A stretch of DNA of 64,000 nt from Variovorax sp. Sphag1AA (GCF_014192575.1 NZ_JACHYC010000005.1:434001-498000), one strand, 5' to 3'; numbered from the stretch's first letter, positions 1-8,490 are shown. A program made the numbers and translations. The notes: generated by a model from the letters alone, not told the origin.

Positions 1-389
1 CGGGCGGTGACCAGACCAACGGCGCGGTGACGGTTCGCGTGCTTGCCAACGGCGCCAGCAGCGTGCAACTGAACTCGAAGACCACGGGTGCGATGAACAA
101 CGGCTCCGGCAGCACCATCGGCTGGGACCAGATCACCGTGGCTGAAGCCGCACTGCCGGCCCAGACCAGCGGCTACACGAACGGCGCGATCACGCACCCT
201 GCGTTCAACACGAACGCGGCGAGCGGCGGCGACGGCACCGCCACCACGCTGACCGCCACCAACGGTCTGGTCCGCCAGGAAGGCAAGTGGACCTACGGCT
301 ACAAGAACCAGAACGTGGCCGCAGCCGGTACCTACGGCGGCGTGAACACGCAGAACGGCCGTGTGGTCTACACCGCCACGATGCCCTGA
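1..389 (+). CDS. Pilin-like secreted fibre subunit, 3' part only
   Basis: The reading frame enters from the window edge (first full codon at base 3) and gives 128 C-terminal residues. It aligns closely with the next gene: both carry a G-A-V-T-V-R-V segment, a GW(D/N)QI block, an RQEGKWTY block and the ending Y-T-A-T-M-P. It is therefore a tandem paralog. Small, Gly/Asn/Thr-rich beta proteins with a conserved hydrophobic, Tyr-containing last strand are typical of chaperone-assembled fibre subunits. The chaperone-like gene downstream supports this. Signal peptide and start lie outside the window. The subunit role is inferred from context; no named family was recognised. Confidence 0.6.
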   Translation, partial: GGDQTNGAVTVRVLANGASSVQLNSKTTGAMNNGSGSTIGWDQITVAEAALPAQTSGYTNGAITHPAFNTNAASGGDGTATTLTATNGLVRQEGKWTYGYKNQNVAAAGTYGGVNTQNGRVVYTATMP

Positions 390-436
390 GCGAGCGGCAT
401 CCCGACTTCCGACTCATTCAACCTTCGTAAACGATC

Positions 437-1078
437 ATGCGGACCTGGGCGCGGCTGGCGCTGCTGGCCGGGCTCGCCGCTGCTGCGCTGGGCTCGGCCC
501 ACGCCGAATCTCAATTCGTCAGTGGCGCAAGCGCCACGCTGACGGCGCAGGCCAAGCTCGATCTCGTGGTGACCATCCCGCGCATCCTGTACCTGCGCGT
601 GGGCACCGGCACCGAGTACGCCAACAACGGCACGGTCGACATGATCAACTTCGCCGTACCGGCCGCTTCGGTCGGCAACGGCACGGCGGTGGCGGGCACC
701 GGCGGTGACCTGGGCAACGGCGCCGTCACGGTGCGCGTCATGGGCAACGGCGGCGACATCACGCTCAATTCCAGCACCACCGGCCCGCTGAACAACGGCA
801 CGGCCAGCCAGCAGATCGGCTGGAACCAGATCAACGTCGCCAGCGCCGCACTGCCGAACACCACGGCCAACTTCAACAATGGCAGCATCACCCACCCGAG
901 CTTCAATGCCACGGGCGGTGCGGGCTCATCGGTACTCCTGCCTGCAACCAACAAGATGGTTCGGCAGGAGGGCAAGTGGACCTACAGCTACGCGAACAAC
1001 AATGTGGTGGCGGCCGGCACCTACGGTGGCGCCGGCGTCAACAATGGCCGAGTCACCTACACGGCGACCATGCCCTGA
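437..1078 (+). CDS. Pilin-like secreted fibre subunit
   Basis: 213 residues with a clear signal peptide: Arg near the N-terminus, an Ala/Leu core and predicted cleavage after AHA at residue 23. The mature N-terminus has a segment V-T-I-P-R-I-L-Y-L-R-V-G-T-G that recurs in altered form in the next gene and in the last gene of the operon, so it looks like a shared structural motif. The rest is low-complexity Gly/Asn/Thr beta sequence without cysteine, ending in R-V-T-Y-T-A-T-M-P. The gene follows its paralog by 47 nt. By context it is a periplasm-exported subunit of a surface fibre. Spore-coat-U/DUF4402-like folds are possible relatives, but this was not established. Confidence 0.65.
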   Translation: MRTWARLALLAGLAAAALGSAHAESQFVSGASATLTAQAKLDLVVTIPRILYLRVGTGTEYANNGTVDMINFAVPAASVGNGTAVAGTGGDLGNGAVTVRVMGNGGDITLNSSTTGPLNNGTASQQIGWNQINVASAALPNTTANFNNGSITHPSFNATGGAGSSVLLPATNKMVRQEGKWTYSYANNNVVAAGTYGGAGVNNGRVTYTATMP

Positions 1079-1097
1079 ACCCCGGGAGATCGCGACA

Positions 1098-1757
1098 ATG
1101 CCCAACGTGATGCGCCTTCCACCGCCCTCCGCTTCCGGTGCCAGAGCCTTTGCGGCCGCTGGGCTGGCCGTCGCCGGGCTCTTTGCCGCGACGGGCGCCC
1201 AGGCCTACCTGGTCAGCATCACGCCGGGTGCACGAGCGATCTACCTGCAGGTGGGTACCGGCACTTTCAGCGGCACCTACACCGGCGGCGGCACGCCGGG
1301 CAACAACACGACCGTCAATACGGTCACCGCCACCGTCCCGGCCAACGCCATCGGCACCGGTCCGCAGACGATGGCGACCAACAGCACGACCACCAACAGC
1401 CCCTACGACAACTACGCGTTCTGCACCCCGAGCAGCGGGCAGGTCTACGTGGGCGGTTTCTACCGGTCGAACAACTCCAGCCAGAACGCGACGCTGACGG
1501 TGACTGCGCCGGCCTATCTCGTCAACGCGACCAGCGACACCATCCCGATCAGCACGATCTCGTGGGTGTCCAGTGGTACCGGCGACACATCGGCGACGAT
1601 CCCGAGCGGCACCTTCAATGGCTCGCGCCAGCTGCTGCTCTCGGTGGCGCGCAACAACTGGTTCGAGAGCTGCCTGACCTTCACCTATTCCAACGCGCAA
1701 CTCGCGCCCGCCGGCACTTTCACCGGCCGCGCCGTTTACGAACTGGTGGCACCGTGA
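1098..1757 (+). CDS. Secreted fibre-subunit-like protein with two cysteines
   Basis: 219 residues from the ATG at 1098, chosen because it directly precedes a signal peptide with cleavage expected after GAQA (residue 36). The mature start shares I-Y-L-Q-V-G-T-G-T with the preceding subunit, and the protein ends A-V-Y-E-L-V-A-P, a degenerate form of the paralogs' last strand. Unlike them it has two cysteines in the mature part (FCTP and ESCL), which could form a disulfide. It may be a tip or adaptor subunit. It overlaps the next gene by 4 nt (GTGA), so translation is probably coupled. Function is inferred from the operon only. Confidence 0.6.
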   Translation: MPNVMRLPPPSASGARAFAAAGLAVAGLFAATGAQAYLVSITPGARAIYLQVGTGTFSGTYTGGGTPGNNTTVNTVTATVPANAIGTGPQTMATNSTTTNSPYDNYAFCTPSSGQVYVGGFYRSNNSSQNATLTVTAPAYLVNATSDTIPISTISWVSSGTGDTSATIPSGTFNGSRQLLLSVARNNWFESCLTFTYSNAQLAPAGTFTGRAVYELVAP

Positions 1758-2248
1758 AGATCAATCCGCGCCAGATCCTCAAGGGCATCTTCCTCGCGCT
1801 GTGCGCCATCATCTTCGCGCTCCTGGCCATGCCTTCGCTGGCGCCAGCCGCAACGTTCCGCGTGGACGACACCGGCACGCTGGTCAGCCAGCCGGTCACG
1901 TCGATGAAATGGCGCCAGGTGGTGCCGTCGCGCACCGGCGACAACGCGGTGGAAGGCCAGCTGAGCGTTTCACTGCGCCTCAATCTCACCAACTGGATCA
2001 ATCGTCCGGCGCGCATCTACATGGTGCTCGCGCCCACCGAGGGCGAACAGCTCATCGCCACCTGGCGCACACAGGGCCGCCTGCTGCCGGGCTCAGTGCG
2101 TGGCGGCGGGCGCGCGCTGGTGTTCGATGGCGTGGTCCTCGAACCTTTCCTGAATGAAACCATCCAGCTCAACCTGATGGCAGATGGCCGGCTGCTGACG
2201 CGCACTCAGCAGCTCCAGTTCTATTTCGAGATCGAGGTATCGCCTTGA
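1754..2248 (+). CDS. Small secreted protein of the fibre operon
   Basis: 164 residues. The GTG at 1754 overlaps the upstream stop, and this start leaves a proper N-terminus: two positive residues, a long hydrophobic core, and cleavage after about residue 32 (APA). The mature protein is predicted beta-rich, with no cysteine after the signal. It contains a block reading ARIYMVLAP and ends in QFYFEIEVSP, an alternating hydrophobic final strand like that of fibre subunits. The next gene starts inside its stop (TTGA). It could be a minor subunit or a second assembly factor. No family was recognised. Confidence 0.55.
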   Translation: MKINPRQILKGIFLALCAIIFALLAMPSLAPAATFRVDDTGTLVSQPVTSMKWRQVVPSRTGDNAVEGQLSVSLRLNLTNWINRPARIYMVLAPTEGEQLIATWRTQGRLLPGSVRGGGRALVFDGVVLEPFLNETIQLNLMADGRLLTRTQQLQFYFEIEVSP

Positions 2249-3078
2249 ACCGACTGACCGCACTTCGCCTGCTCCGCCAACCCGGACGCCTTCGATCGCT
2301 GACCCTGCTCGCACTGGGCTTCGGCGCGCTGAGTCAAGCCGCCTTCGCGCAGTTCGCGCTCGCGGTCTCGCCGCCGCGCTTCGAGCTGAAGGGCAAACCC
2401 GGCACGCCGATCCGCGAAGTGATCGAGCTGTCGCAGATCGACGCACGCCCGGGCGTCTACACGGTGCGCACAGCGGACTGGACCTTCAAGCCCGACGCCA
2501 CCGTCGACTTCATCGATACGCTGGCACCCGACAGCTGCCGTCCGTGGGTTGCCATCGAACGCAAGGAAATCAACGTCACACCCGGGCGGCCTTACCGGTT
2601 CCGCTTCGAGGTCACTCCGCCGGCGGACACGCCGCCGATGGAATGCCGCTTTGCGATCCTCGTCGAAGGCAAGGAGCAGGCTGCGAGCGCGAACATGCCG
2701 ATCGGCCTGTCGGCCCGGGTCGGCGTCGTCGTCTACGTGGCAGTCGGTGACGTGAAGCCGGCGCTCAGCGTGGTCGGCGCCACGGTGCAGACGGTCAACG
2801 GCATGAAGGTGCCGGTGCTTAAGGTGCGCAACGACGGCACCGCGCACGGCAGGCTCGCCGGCTTCCTCAAGGGCACGGATGCCAGCGGCACCGCGCTCGA
2901 ATTCACCGCCGCCACGCTGCCCATCCTCCCCGGGGAAACACGCGACATCGCCTTGAGCGCGGCGCGCCCCGGCAATGCGGATGCCGCGGTGCAGGTCAGC
3001 TTTCCGGTGACGGTGCGCGGCAAGCTCGAATGGGGTGATTCCGGGTCGACAGAGATCGATCAGCGATTCGCTCCATGA
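2245..3078 (+). CDS. Periplasmic fimbrial-type chaperone-like protein
   Basis: 277 residues from a TTG that overlaps the previous stop. A signal peptide ends after AAFAQ (about residue 35). The mature start, ALAVSPPRFEL, resembles the first strand of immunoglobulin-like pilus chaperones. The middle, with RPYRFRFEVTPP followed by ECRFAILVEG, has the spacing of the PapD-type first domain, and a second beta domain follows from about residue 165. Such chaperones donate a strand to subunits in the periplasm. The canonical Arg/Lys anchoring pair could not be assigned with certainty. It shares a 4-nt junction with the barrel gene. The role is well supported by context, the fold less so. Confidence 0.6.
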   Translation: MNRLTALRLLRQPGRLRSLTLLALGFGALSQAAFAQFALAVSPPRFELKGKPGTPIREVIELSQIDARPGVYTVRTADWTFKPDATVDFIDTLAPDSCRPWVAIERKEINVTPGRPYRFRFEVTPPADTPPMECRFAILVEGKEQAASANMPIGLSARVGVVVYVAVGDVKPALSVVGATVQTVNGMKVPVLKVRNDGTAHGRLAGFLKGTDASGTALEFTAATLPILPGETRDIALSAARPGNADAAVQVSFPVTVRGKLEWGDSGSTEIDQRFAP

Positions 3079-5153
3079 GGGGCCGGCTCGCCTGCCTCGC
3101 GCTCGGCATGCTCGGCGCGGGCTCCGCGCTGGACAGCCGGGCCGAAGAGCCGGCGCCAGCCTATGAAGACCGCGTGCTCGAAAGCGGTCCGCAAGCAGAG
3201 GTCGACGAATCCGCGGTCGAAGCGCCCTCCACCGGCTGGCCGCGTGGCGGCAGCGTCGAGCTGCAATCGCAGCGCCAGCGCGTGGTCAGCGAAACGCGCA
3301 ACCAGACACTGCAGTTCACCGGCTTTCTCGACACGCCGAACTACGGCGCCTTCTCCGCCGACGTGAGCCTGAACCGCTACCGCAGTCCGGTGACGGTGTT
3401 CGACCAGACCGGGCTCAATGGCACGCTCTACAACCTCTCGTATCTGAGCGGCAACACCGGCCGCATCGACCAGCGCGCAATGCCGTTCAACAACGGCTGG
3501 TACGCCAACAACAGCATCGGCGACATCAATACCGCCGCCACGCCGATGTCGCGCGGCCTGGGGCGCGTCTTCCTCCCATCGCTGCCGATCGAAGGCTTCT
3601 CAACGAGCTTCGAGAACCCGGGCCGCACCAGCATCAACGCGTCCAGCGGCCGGCTGGGCTTCTTCGACGGGATCAACTCGCAGGGCTTCACTGTCGGGCG
3701 CGGCAACGCATCCACCTTCGGCGCGCAGCAGCAGCTCACCGGAGACGACAACCCGCTCGGTATCAATCGCACGGACGCCGCCTTCCAGTGGGTCGACGCG
3801 CGCGACGTCAACCTGAACGGCGTGACCGGCTATGCGCAGAACACGCGCTCGTACTGGGGCGCGCTTTCGTGGCAGGGCGTGTCGCCCTGGGCCGATTCGG
3901 TCGGCTCCGGGATCGGCCCACTGACCGAACGCCCTGGCGGGATGCGCGTGCAGGCCAACTACGCACACAGCGAAGGCCAGCCGTCGACCATCGGCTCGCT
4001 CGCGCCGCGCGATTCGGCCAATGGCTTCTGGGTCGATGCCGACTGGCGCGGCGACTGGGCGCGCCAGAGCGCGAGCGCCTTCTATTTCGATCCGGCGCTT
4101 CGCTGGGGCAGCACGCCGATCGCGGGCGACCTGCAAGGCGTGAGCTGGCGCGGTGACGTCTCGACCCGGCAATGGCAGCTCGGCACCAACCTGGAGTTGA
4201 GCGAAAGCGTGAGCGGCCTCACCGGGCGCTCGCTCTTCGGCAATGTCTTCGGGCGTTACCGCTTCGATTCGCGCGATGCGATCTCTTCCACCTTCGCCGC
4301 GCGCACCGGCAGCCAGGCGGCGCAGTCGATCGAGGTCACGTGGGAACACATCTCGCCGACCTGGGGCCAGAGTCAGTGGCGCACGGACATCGCGCACGGC
4401 CGCGATTCGCAAGTGGTGCGCTTCGGCCTCGACCAGGCCTGGCAGGTGGCGGAAAACAGCTCGCTGTCGACCACGCTCGCGGTCGAGCAAGCCGAGCAAC
4501 TCGGCGTCACCGCGCGTTCGGTGATCTGGGGCGCGCTCGGCAGCCTGCCCTTTCTCGCGAGCGGCCGGCTCGACCTGAGCGTGCGCGGCAGCAACGGCAT
4601 CGGCAGCTACAACGCGCGCTATCTCAGCGGCAACGCACGCGTGAGCTGGGCGCTGGGTGCGGGCTGGTCGTTCTACGTCCAATACACCGCTGCGAACGGG
4701 CAGGAATCGCTCAATCCGGCCGTGGTGTCGGCGCTGACCGCGGCCACCCTGCCGCCCGTGGTGGTGCTGCCGTCCAGCCGGACGCTGCTGATGGCGATCC
4801 GCTACGAGGCGCGCGCAGGCACGACGACGGTGCCCATCGGCGGCAGTTCGGCCGGTGGTTCCGGCCGGCTCGAAGGCCATGTGTTCTTCGATCAGAACGG
4901 CAACGGTGTACGCGAAGCCAATGAAGGCGGCATCGCCGGCGTCACGGTGGTGCTCAACGGCCGCTTCGTCGCGCGCACGGATGCGCAGGGGCTGTACAGC
5001 TTCCCGGCCGTGGCGCCCGGCCATCACGAGATCGAACTCATCCCCGACAACCTGCCCCTGCCGTGGAGCAATCCGGGCCCCGCGACGCGTCGCATCGACG
5101 TGTTCGTGCGCGACACCACAACCGCCGACTTCGCCATCCAGCGCGACCGCTGA
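3075..5153 (+). CDS. Outer-membrane beta-barrel with C-terminal SdrD-B-like domain, usher candidate
   Basis: 692 residues with a short signal peptide (cleavage near SRAEE, residue 24). Residues from about 70 to 580 are a long series of alternating aromatic/hydrophobic strands, as in a large porin-like barrel. From about residue 596 (GRLEGHVFFDQNGNGVREA) there is an SdrD-B/carboxypeptidase-regulatory-like domain with its typical D-x-N-x-N-G-x-R calcium-loop pattern. Classical PapC ushers are longer (800 or more residues) and their usual N-terminal and plug domains were not recognised. Alpha-type ushers can carry a C-terminal regulatory-like domain, so a reduced usher is the best guess. It could instead be a surface-anchoring barrel. 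Confidence 0.55.
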   Translation: MRGRLACLALGMLGAGSALDSRAEEPAPAYEDRVLESGPQAEVDESAVEAPSTGWPRGGSVELQSQRQRVVSETRNQTLQFTGFLDTPNYGAFSADVSLNRYRSPVTVFDQTGLNGTLYNLSYLSGNTGRIDQRAMPFNNGWYANNSIGDINTAATPMSRGLGRVFLPSLPIEGFSTSFENPGRTSINASSGRLGFFDGINSQGFTVGRGNASTFGAQQQLTGDDNPLGINRTDAAFQWVDARDVNLNGVTGYAQNTRSYWGALSWQGVSPWADSVGSGIGPLTERPGGMRVQANYAHSEGQPSTIGSLAPRDSANGFWVDADWRGDWARQSASAFYFDPALRWGSTPIAGDLQGVSWRGDVSTRQWQLGTNLELSESVSGLTGRSLFGNVFGRYRFDSRDAISSTFAARTGSQAAQSIEVTWEHISPTWGQSQWRTDIAHGRDSQVVRFGLDQAWQVAENSSLSTTLAVEQAEQLGVTARSVIWGALGSLPFLASGRLDLSVRGSNGIGSYNARYLSGNARVSWALGAGWSFYVQYTAANGQESLNPAVVSALTAATLPPVVVLPSSRTLLMAIRYEARAGTTTVPIGGSSAGGSGRLEGHVFFDQNGNGVREANEGGIAGVTVVLNGRFVARTDAQGLYSFPAVAPGHHEIELIPDNLPLPWSNPGPATRRIDVFVRDTTTADFAIQRDR

Positions 5154-5181
5154 CCTCCTTCCAAAGGAGGGTGTCGCACCC
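5154..5181 (+). promoter_or_regulatory. Two overlapping, mutually exclusive hairpins
   Basis: Directly after the barrel stop, CCTCCTT pairs with AAGGAGG (5164-5170) across a 3-nt loop. A second stem, GGGTG (5169-5173) with CACCC (5177-5181), shares two bases with the first, so both cannot form together. The first stem would bury a perfect Shine-Dalgarno-like sequence, but it lies 92 nt from the next start. There is no T-run typical of a strong terminator. It may tune read-through into the last gene of the operon. Confidence 0.35.
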
Positions 5182-5261
5182 TTCACTTTTGGATCAAACT
5201 GCCGATATCCCGAGGTCGGCGTCGTTGGGACGTCGCGCCATGTCAGCGAGGGTGGTGCTCA

Positions 5262-5606
5262 ATGTCGGGGAACGAGATCGGTGCGAATCGCCGCGTTGGT
5301 GGACGCGAAGCCAGGAGCTTTCTGCTCGCGCTGATGCTCGCGCCCATGGTCTGCGCGGCGGAGACCGGCATCGCCGCGCCGGGCGCCAACAGCGCGTCCG
5401 CCCATCTCTCTTTCAGGATCGTCATCCCGCCGGTGTTCCGCGTGATGCAGATCACGCCGGTCAAGGAGGGCTACCAGTACCGCATCTGGACCAACATGCC
5501 GTCCATCCTGCTCAACGGCATCGAATACCGCTTCACCCGCGTCGGCGAGACGACGCTGACCATTCCCGCCCCGCCGGAAGGCATCTTCGTCGTCCACGGG
5601 CTCTGA
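5262..5606 (+). CDS. Short secreted fibre-operon protein with shared I-P motif
   Basis: 114 residues with a signal peptide after a 19-residue polar N-terminus (core FLLALMLAPMV, cleavage after CAA). The mature part contains S-F-R-I-V-I-P-P-V-F-R-V, echoing the V-T-I-P-R-I-L-Y-L-R-V segment of the subunit at 437. It is likely a shortened relative, possibly an anchor or terminator subunit. It is the last gene of the run, 108 nt after the barrel gene and separated from it by the hairpins at 5154-5181. It ends 13 nt from a convergent gene. The start is not certain because no good ribosome binding site was seen. Confidence 0.5.
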   Translation: MSGNEIGANRRVGGREARSFLLALMLAPMVCAAETGIAAPGANSASAHLSFRIVIPPVFRVMQITPVKEGYQYRIWTNMPSILLNGIEYRFTRVGETTLTIPAPPEGIFVVHGL

Positions 5607-5619
5607 GCCGGGGCGGACG

Positions 5620-6657
5620 CTACCTCGGTTGCGATTCGACCTCGCGCGTCCAGCGGTCGATCAACCGCTTGCGCTCTGTCGCGCTTCCGTATTTCTCGAA
5701 GTCGTACTTGATGAGCCGCACGTCGCTCATCGACGGAATGCGTGGATCCGGCTTGAAAGTCTTGTTGGCCGGCGACTGCAGGCTGCCCGCCTTGGCGCCG
5801 ATCGATTGGCCGGCCGGACTCATCAGCCAGTCGTAGTAGCGGAGCGCGTTGGCCTTGTTGCGTGCGCCCTTCACGAGCGCGATGCCGCCGATCTCGTAGC
5901 CGGTGCCCTCGCACGGCGCGACGGACTTGACCGGGTACTTGTCATAGCGCCAGCGGTCGAAGCCGAAGATGAAGCTGATGCCGATGGCGACTTCGCCCTT
6001 GGCCACGTTGGGCGCCTGCGCCTGCCCGCTGCGCGTGTAGGCGATGGTGTTGCGATGCAGCTTCTTCAGGTAGTCGAAGGCCTGGTCCTCGCCCATGAGC
6101 TGCACGAGGCCGGCCACGATCGTGTAGCCGGTGCCGCTGGTCGCGGGATGCGACATCTCGATCTCGCCCTTGTATTCGGGCTTGATGAGGTCGGCCCAGC
6201 AGTGCGGCTCGGGCAGCTTCTTTTTCTTGAGCACGTCGGTGTTGAAGCCGAAGCCCATCGCGCTCGTGTAGAAGCCGCCGACCATGTTCTGCGACATCGC
6301 GTACTGGCGCACCGACCAGTCATAGAGGTCGTTGATGTACGCCGGTCGGTAGGGGTCGAGCAGCCCCTGCTCGGCCGCCTGGAGGAAGGGGTCGCCCGTG
6401 CCGCCCCACCAGATGTCGGTCTTGGGGTTGGCCGCTTCAGCGCGCAGTTGGGCGCCGATCTCGCCGGTGCCCTTGTGCGCCTGCAACACGCGGATGCCGG
6501 TGGCGCGCGTGAACTCGGCGGCGGCCGCCTCGCACCAACTTGCGTCGGTGCTGCACAGCGCATTGACCGTGCCCTGCGCACTTGCGCTCGTCGCCGTCAG
6601 CAGGCCCAACAAGGTGCCAGCGGCGGCAATGATTCTTCTGGAAGCGAGAACGTGCAT
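5620..6657 (-). CDS. ABC transporter periplasmic substrate-binding protein, AfuA/FbpA-like
   Basis: 345 residues with a signal peptide cleaved after SASAQ (about residue 28). The pattern is that of the iron(III)/phosphonate-type extracellular binding family: V-N-A-L-C-S-T-D near the start, T-D-I-W-W-G-G-T-G-D in the first lobe, and G-A-R-N-K-A-N-A near the C-terminus, where a helix packs on the second lobe. Proteins of this group deliver Fe3+, sugar phosphates or aminoethylphosphonate to an inner-membrane permease. No permease or ATPase gene lies next to it, so it either works with a distant transporter or feeds a sensor. The substrate is not predictable here. Confidence 0.75.
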   Translation of the reverse strand: MHVLASRRIIAAAGTLLGLLTATSASAQGTVNALCSTDASWCEAAAAEFTRATGIRVLQAHKGTGEIGAQLRAEAANPKTDIWWGGTGDPFLQAAEQGLLDPYRPAYINDLYDWSVRQYAMSQNMVGGFYTSAMGFGFNTDVLKKKKLPEPHCWADLIKPEYKGEIEMSHPATSGTGYTIVAGLVQLMGEDQAFDYLKKLHRNTIAYTRSGQAQAPNVAKGEVAIGISFIFGFDRWRYDKYPVKSVAPCEGTGYEIGGIALVKGARNKANALRYYDWLMSPAGQSIGAKAGSLQSPANKTFKPDPRIPSMSDVRLIKYDFEKYGSATERKRLIDRWTREVESQPR

Positions 6658-6719
6658 CGGCCATCCCGGGTTTCACGAAGGAAACCGCAGGATAGCCGCT
6701 AGCCGCTCGCGCCGGCCAA

Positions 6720-7055
6720 TCAGTGGGCGGTGCCGCCGGTAATGCCGGCCATGCCAGTGGATTGGCCGATCGCTTCAGTCTGCATCGGGTGTGCTGCCTC
6801 GACCGCTTCCTTGTAGACCTCGTCGCGCGTGCGCTGGCCGGGCAGCGGCGCGCTCGTCGATTGACCGACTGCCTCGGTACCGGTCGGACGGGCCGCAGCC
6901 ATGGCACCCGCGTCCACCTCGGGCATCGAGGCCGTGTTGCTCGTCTGCATCGGGCGATAGTCCGATCCGTCCGACTGGGCCATTGCGCCGAACGAAGCAA
7001 AGGCCGCAAGGGTCGCGAAGGTTCCGAGTGCCAGAACCTTGAGGGAAGCATGCAT
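6720..7055 (-). CDS. Small secreted protein with an internal duplicated motif
   Basis: 111 residues. A signal peptide is cleaved after GAMAQ (residue 27), and CAGGAG lies 6 nt before the ATG. The mature part is hydrophilic and holds a repeated unit: TEAVGQSTSAP at about residues 63-73 and TEAIGQSTGMAG at about 94-105, with PMQT also recurring. Between the copies lies G-Q-R-T-R-D-E-V-Y-K-E-A, which recalls the DUF4148-type small periplasmic proteins common in Burkholderiales, but the match is short. It follows the sensor kinase on the same strand by 70 nt and may be co-transcribed with, or a target of, that two-component system. Function unknown. Confidence 0.55.
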   Translation of the reverse strand: MHASLKVLALGTFATLAAFASFGAMAQSDGSDYRPMQTSNTASMPEVDAGAMAAARPTGTEAVGQSTSAPLPGQRTRDEVYKEAVEAAHPMQTEAIGQSTGMAGITGGTAH

Positions 7056-7125
7056 TTGGGTCTCCTGAAGTTACGCCTGCCACTCTAGGCAGGCAGTCTG
7101 AGACCGACGTGAGCGAAAAATGAGA

Positions 7126-8487
7126 TCAGGATGAGGCCGGCAAGTACACGCGTGCCAGCAAGCCCGGGCCATCGGCGCGATTCGCAAGCACGATGCGCAG
7201 CCCGTTGCGCAACGCTGCGGTGCGAGCGATGGCAAGGCCCAACCCGCTGCCACCGACAGGCGCGCCTGTGACGCGGAAGAAGCGGTCGAACACACGGTCG
7301 AGATGCTCCGGCGGAATGCCGGGCCCGTCGTCCAGCACATCGACCACCGGATGTCCGTCGATCATGTGCAGCCGCACGTCGACGACGCCGCCTTCGTGCG
7401 CGTAGCGCACCGCGTTGTCGATGAGGTTGTCGAACACGCTGCGCAGCTCCGACGGCGGTGCCGACACCAGCGGCGCGACGCGGCCCTCGAAGCCCACGTC
7501 GACGCGGCGCTGGTCCGCGAGCACCATGAGCTGGCCCACGCTGTCGCGCAGCAACGCTGCGACATCGACCGGCCCTCGTGCGGCCGGGGGCGGGCCTTCC
7601 TGCCGCGACAGTCGCAGCAGCTGCTCGATGAGGTGCTGCGCGCGCTCCACGCCGCCTTCGAGCTGCGCGAAGCGCTCGGCTGCGTCTCCAGCCGGGACGT
7701 GGCCTCGCAGGTTCTCGATCTGCAGGCGGATCGCAGCCATCGGCGTGCGCAGCTCATGCGCGGCGTCCTGCATGAACCGGCGCTGCGTCGACAGTGCGCT
7801 GCGCAAACGCCCGAGCACGCTGTTGAATGCATCGACCAGCGGCGATATCTCTTCCGGCACCCGAGCGCTCCCGACCTCAGCCGTATCGCCCACCTCCTGC
7901 GCCGCCACGTCGCGCGCGACCGCGCGCAGCGAGCGCGAAGCAGCCGAGACGATCAACAGCAACATCAGCAACGTGATCGGCAGCATCAGCAGGATCGGCA
8001 GGCTCTCCAGCAAGGCGCGGCGCACGATGCGGTTGCGGCGGAAGCCGTCGTTCTGCACCACCTGCACGCGCGGGGCATCAGCGGCGGCGCCCGGTTCGGC
8101 GGTGAAGACGCGCCATGCATCCTCGTTGCGCGGCCCCGCCCGCACGTCGCTGAAGCCCGCATCCGACTGCAGCGGAACCTCGAGATCGGGCCACGAAGTG
8201 CCGAGCAGCGTGCGCCCGTCACCGCTCCAGACCTGCACGACAAAGGCGCCGCGGCGAATCACCTCGTCGCTCGTCACCGGTTGCAGCGGCGGCGCACGGT
8301 GGTGGGTCGCACGCGACTCGGCCACCAGCCGCATCTGGTCATCCATGAAGTTGTTGACCAGACGGCCGTAGGCGCCATACGAAAACCAGACGGTCGCCGC
8401 GATCGCCACCAGGTACAGCGCCACCAGCCACAGCAGCAGGCGGCTGCGCAGCGATCGGAGTCTGAAGCGCGGCAGCACGCGGTTCAT
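7126..8487 (-). CDS. Two-component sensor histidine kinase, PmrB/QseC-like
   Basis: 453 residues from the ATG at 8487, which is preceded by GGAGGT. The first membrane helix is at about residues 16-36, then a periplasmic part of about 120 residues, and a second helix at about 175-197. A HAMP-like linker leads to an H-box (HELRTPM) that carries the phospho-accepting His, followed by an N-box (DNLIDNAVRYA) and G-boxes (DDGPGIP, GGSGLGLAI). It should phosphorylate the regulator encoded just upstream on the same strand. The 58 nt between the two genes is a family B intercistronic element that ends in this gene's Shine-Dalgarno. The stimulus is not evident. Confidence 0.9.
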   Translation of the reverse strand: MNRVLPRFRLRSLRSRLLLWLVALYLVAIAATVWFSYGAYGRLVNNFMDDQMRLVAESRATHHRAPPLQPVTSDEVIRRGAFVVQVWSGDGRTLLGTSWPDLEVPLQSDAGFSDVRAGPRNEDAWRVFTAEPGAAADAPRVQVVQNDGFRRNRIVRRALLESLPILLMLPITLLMLLLIVSAASRSLRAVARDVAAQEVGDTAEVGSARVPEEISPLVDAFNSVLGRLRSALSTQRRFMQDAAHELRTPMAAIRLQIENLRGHVPAGDAAERFAQLEGGVERAQHLIEQLLRLSRQEGPPPAARGPVDVAALLRDSVGQLMVLADQRRVDVGFEGRVAPLVSAPPSELRSVFDNLIDNAVRYAHEGGVVDVRLHMIDGHPVVDVLDDGPGIPPEHLDRVFDRFFRVTGAPVGGSGLGLAIARTAALRNGLRIVLANRADGPGLLARVYLPASS

Positions 8488-8490
8488 TGG

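Noticed and set aside
3600..5186. 528-codon minus strand frame across the barrel gene
   Set aside because: Antisense to a protein with signal peptide and clear C-terminal domain; Arg/Ala-rich without motifs.
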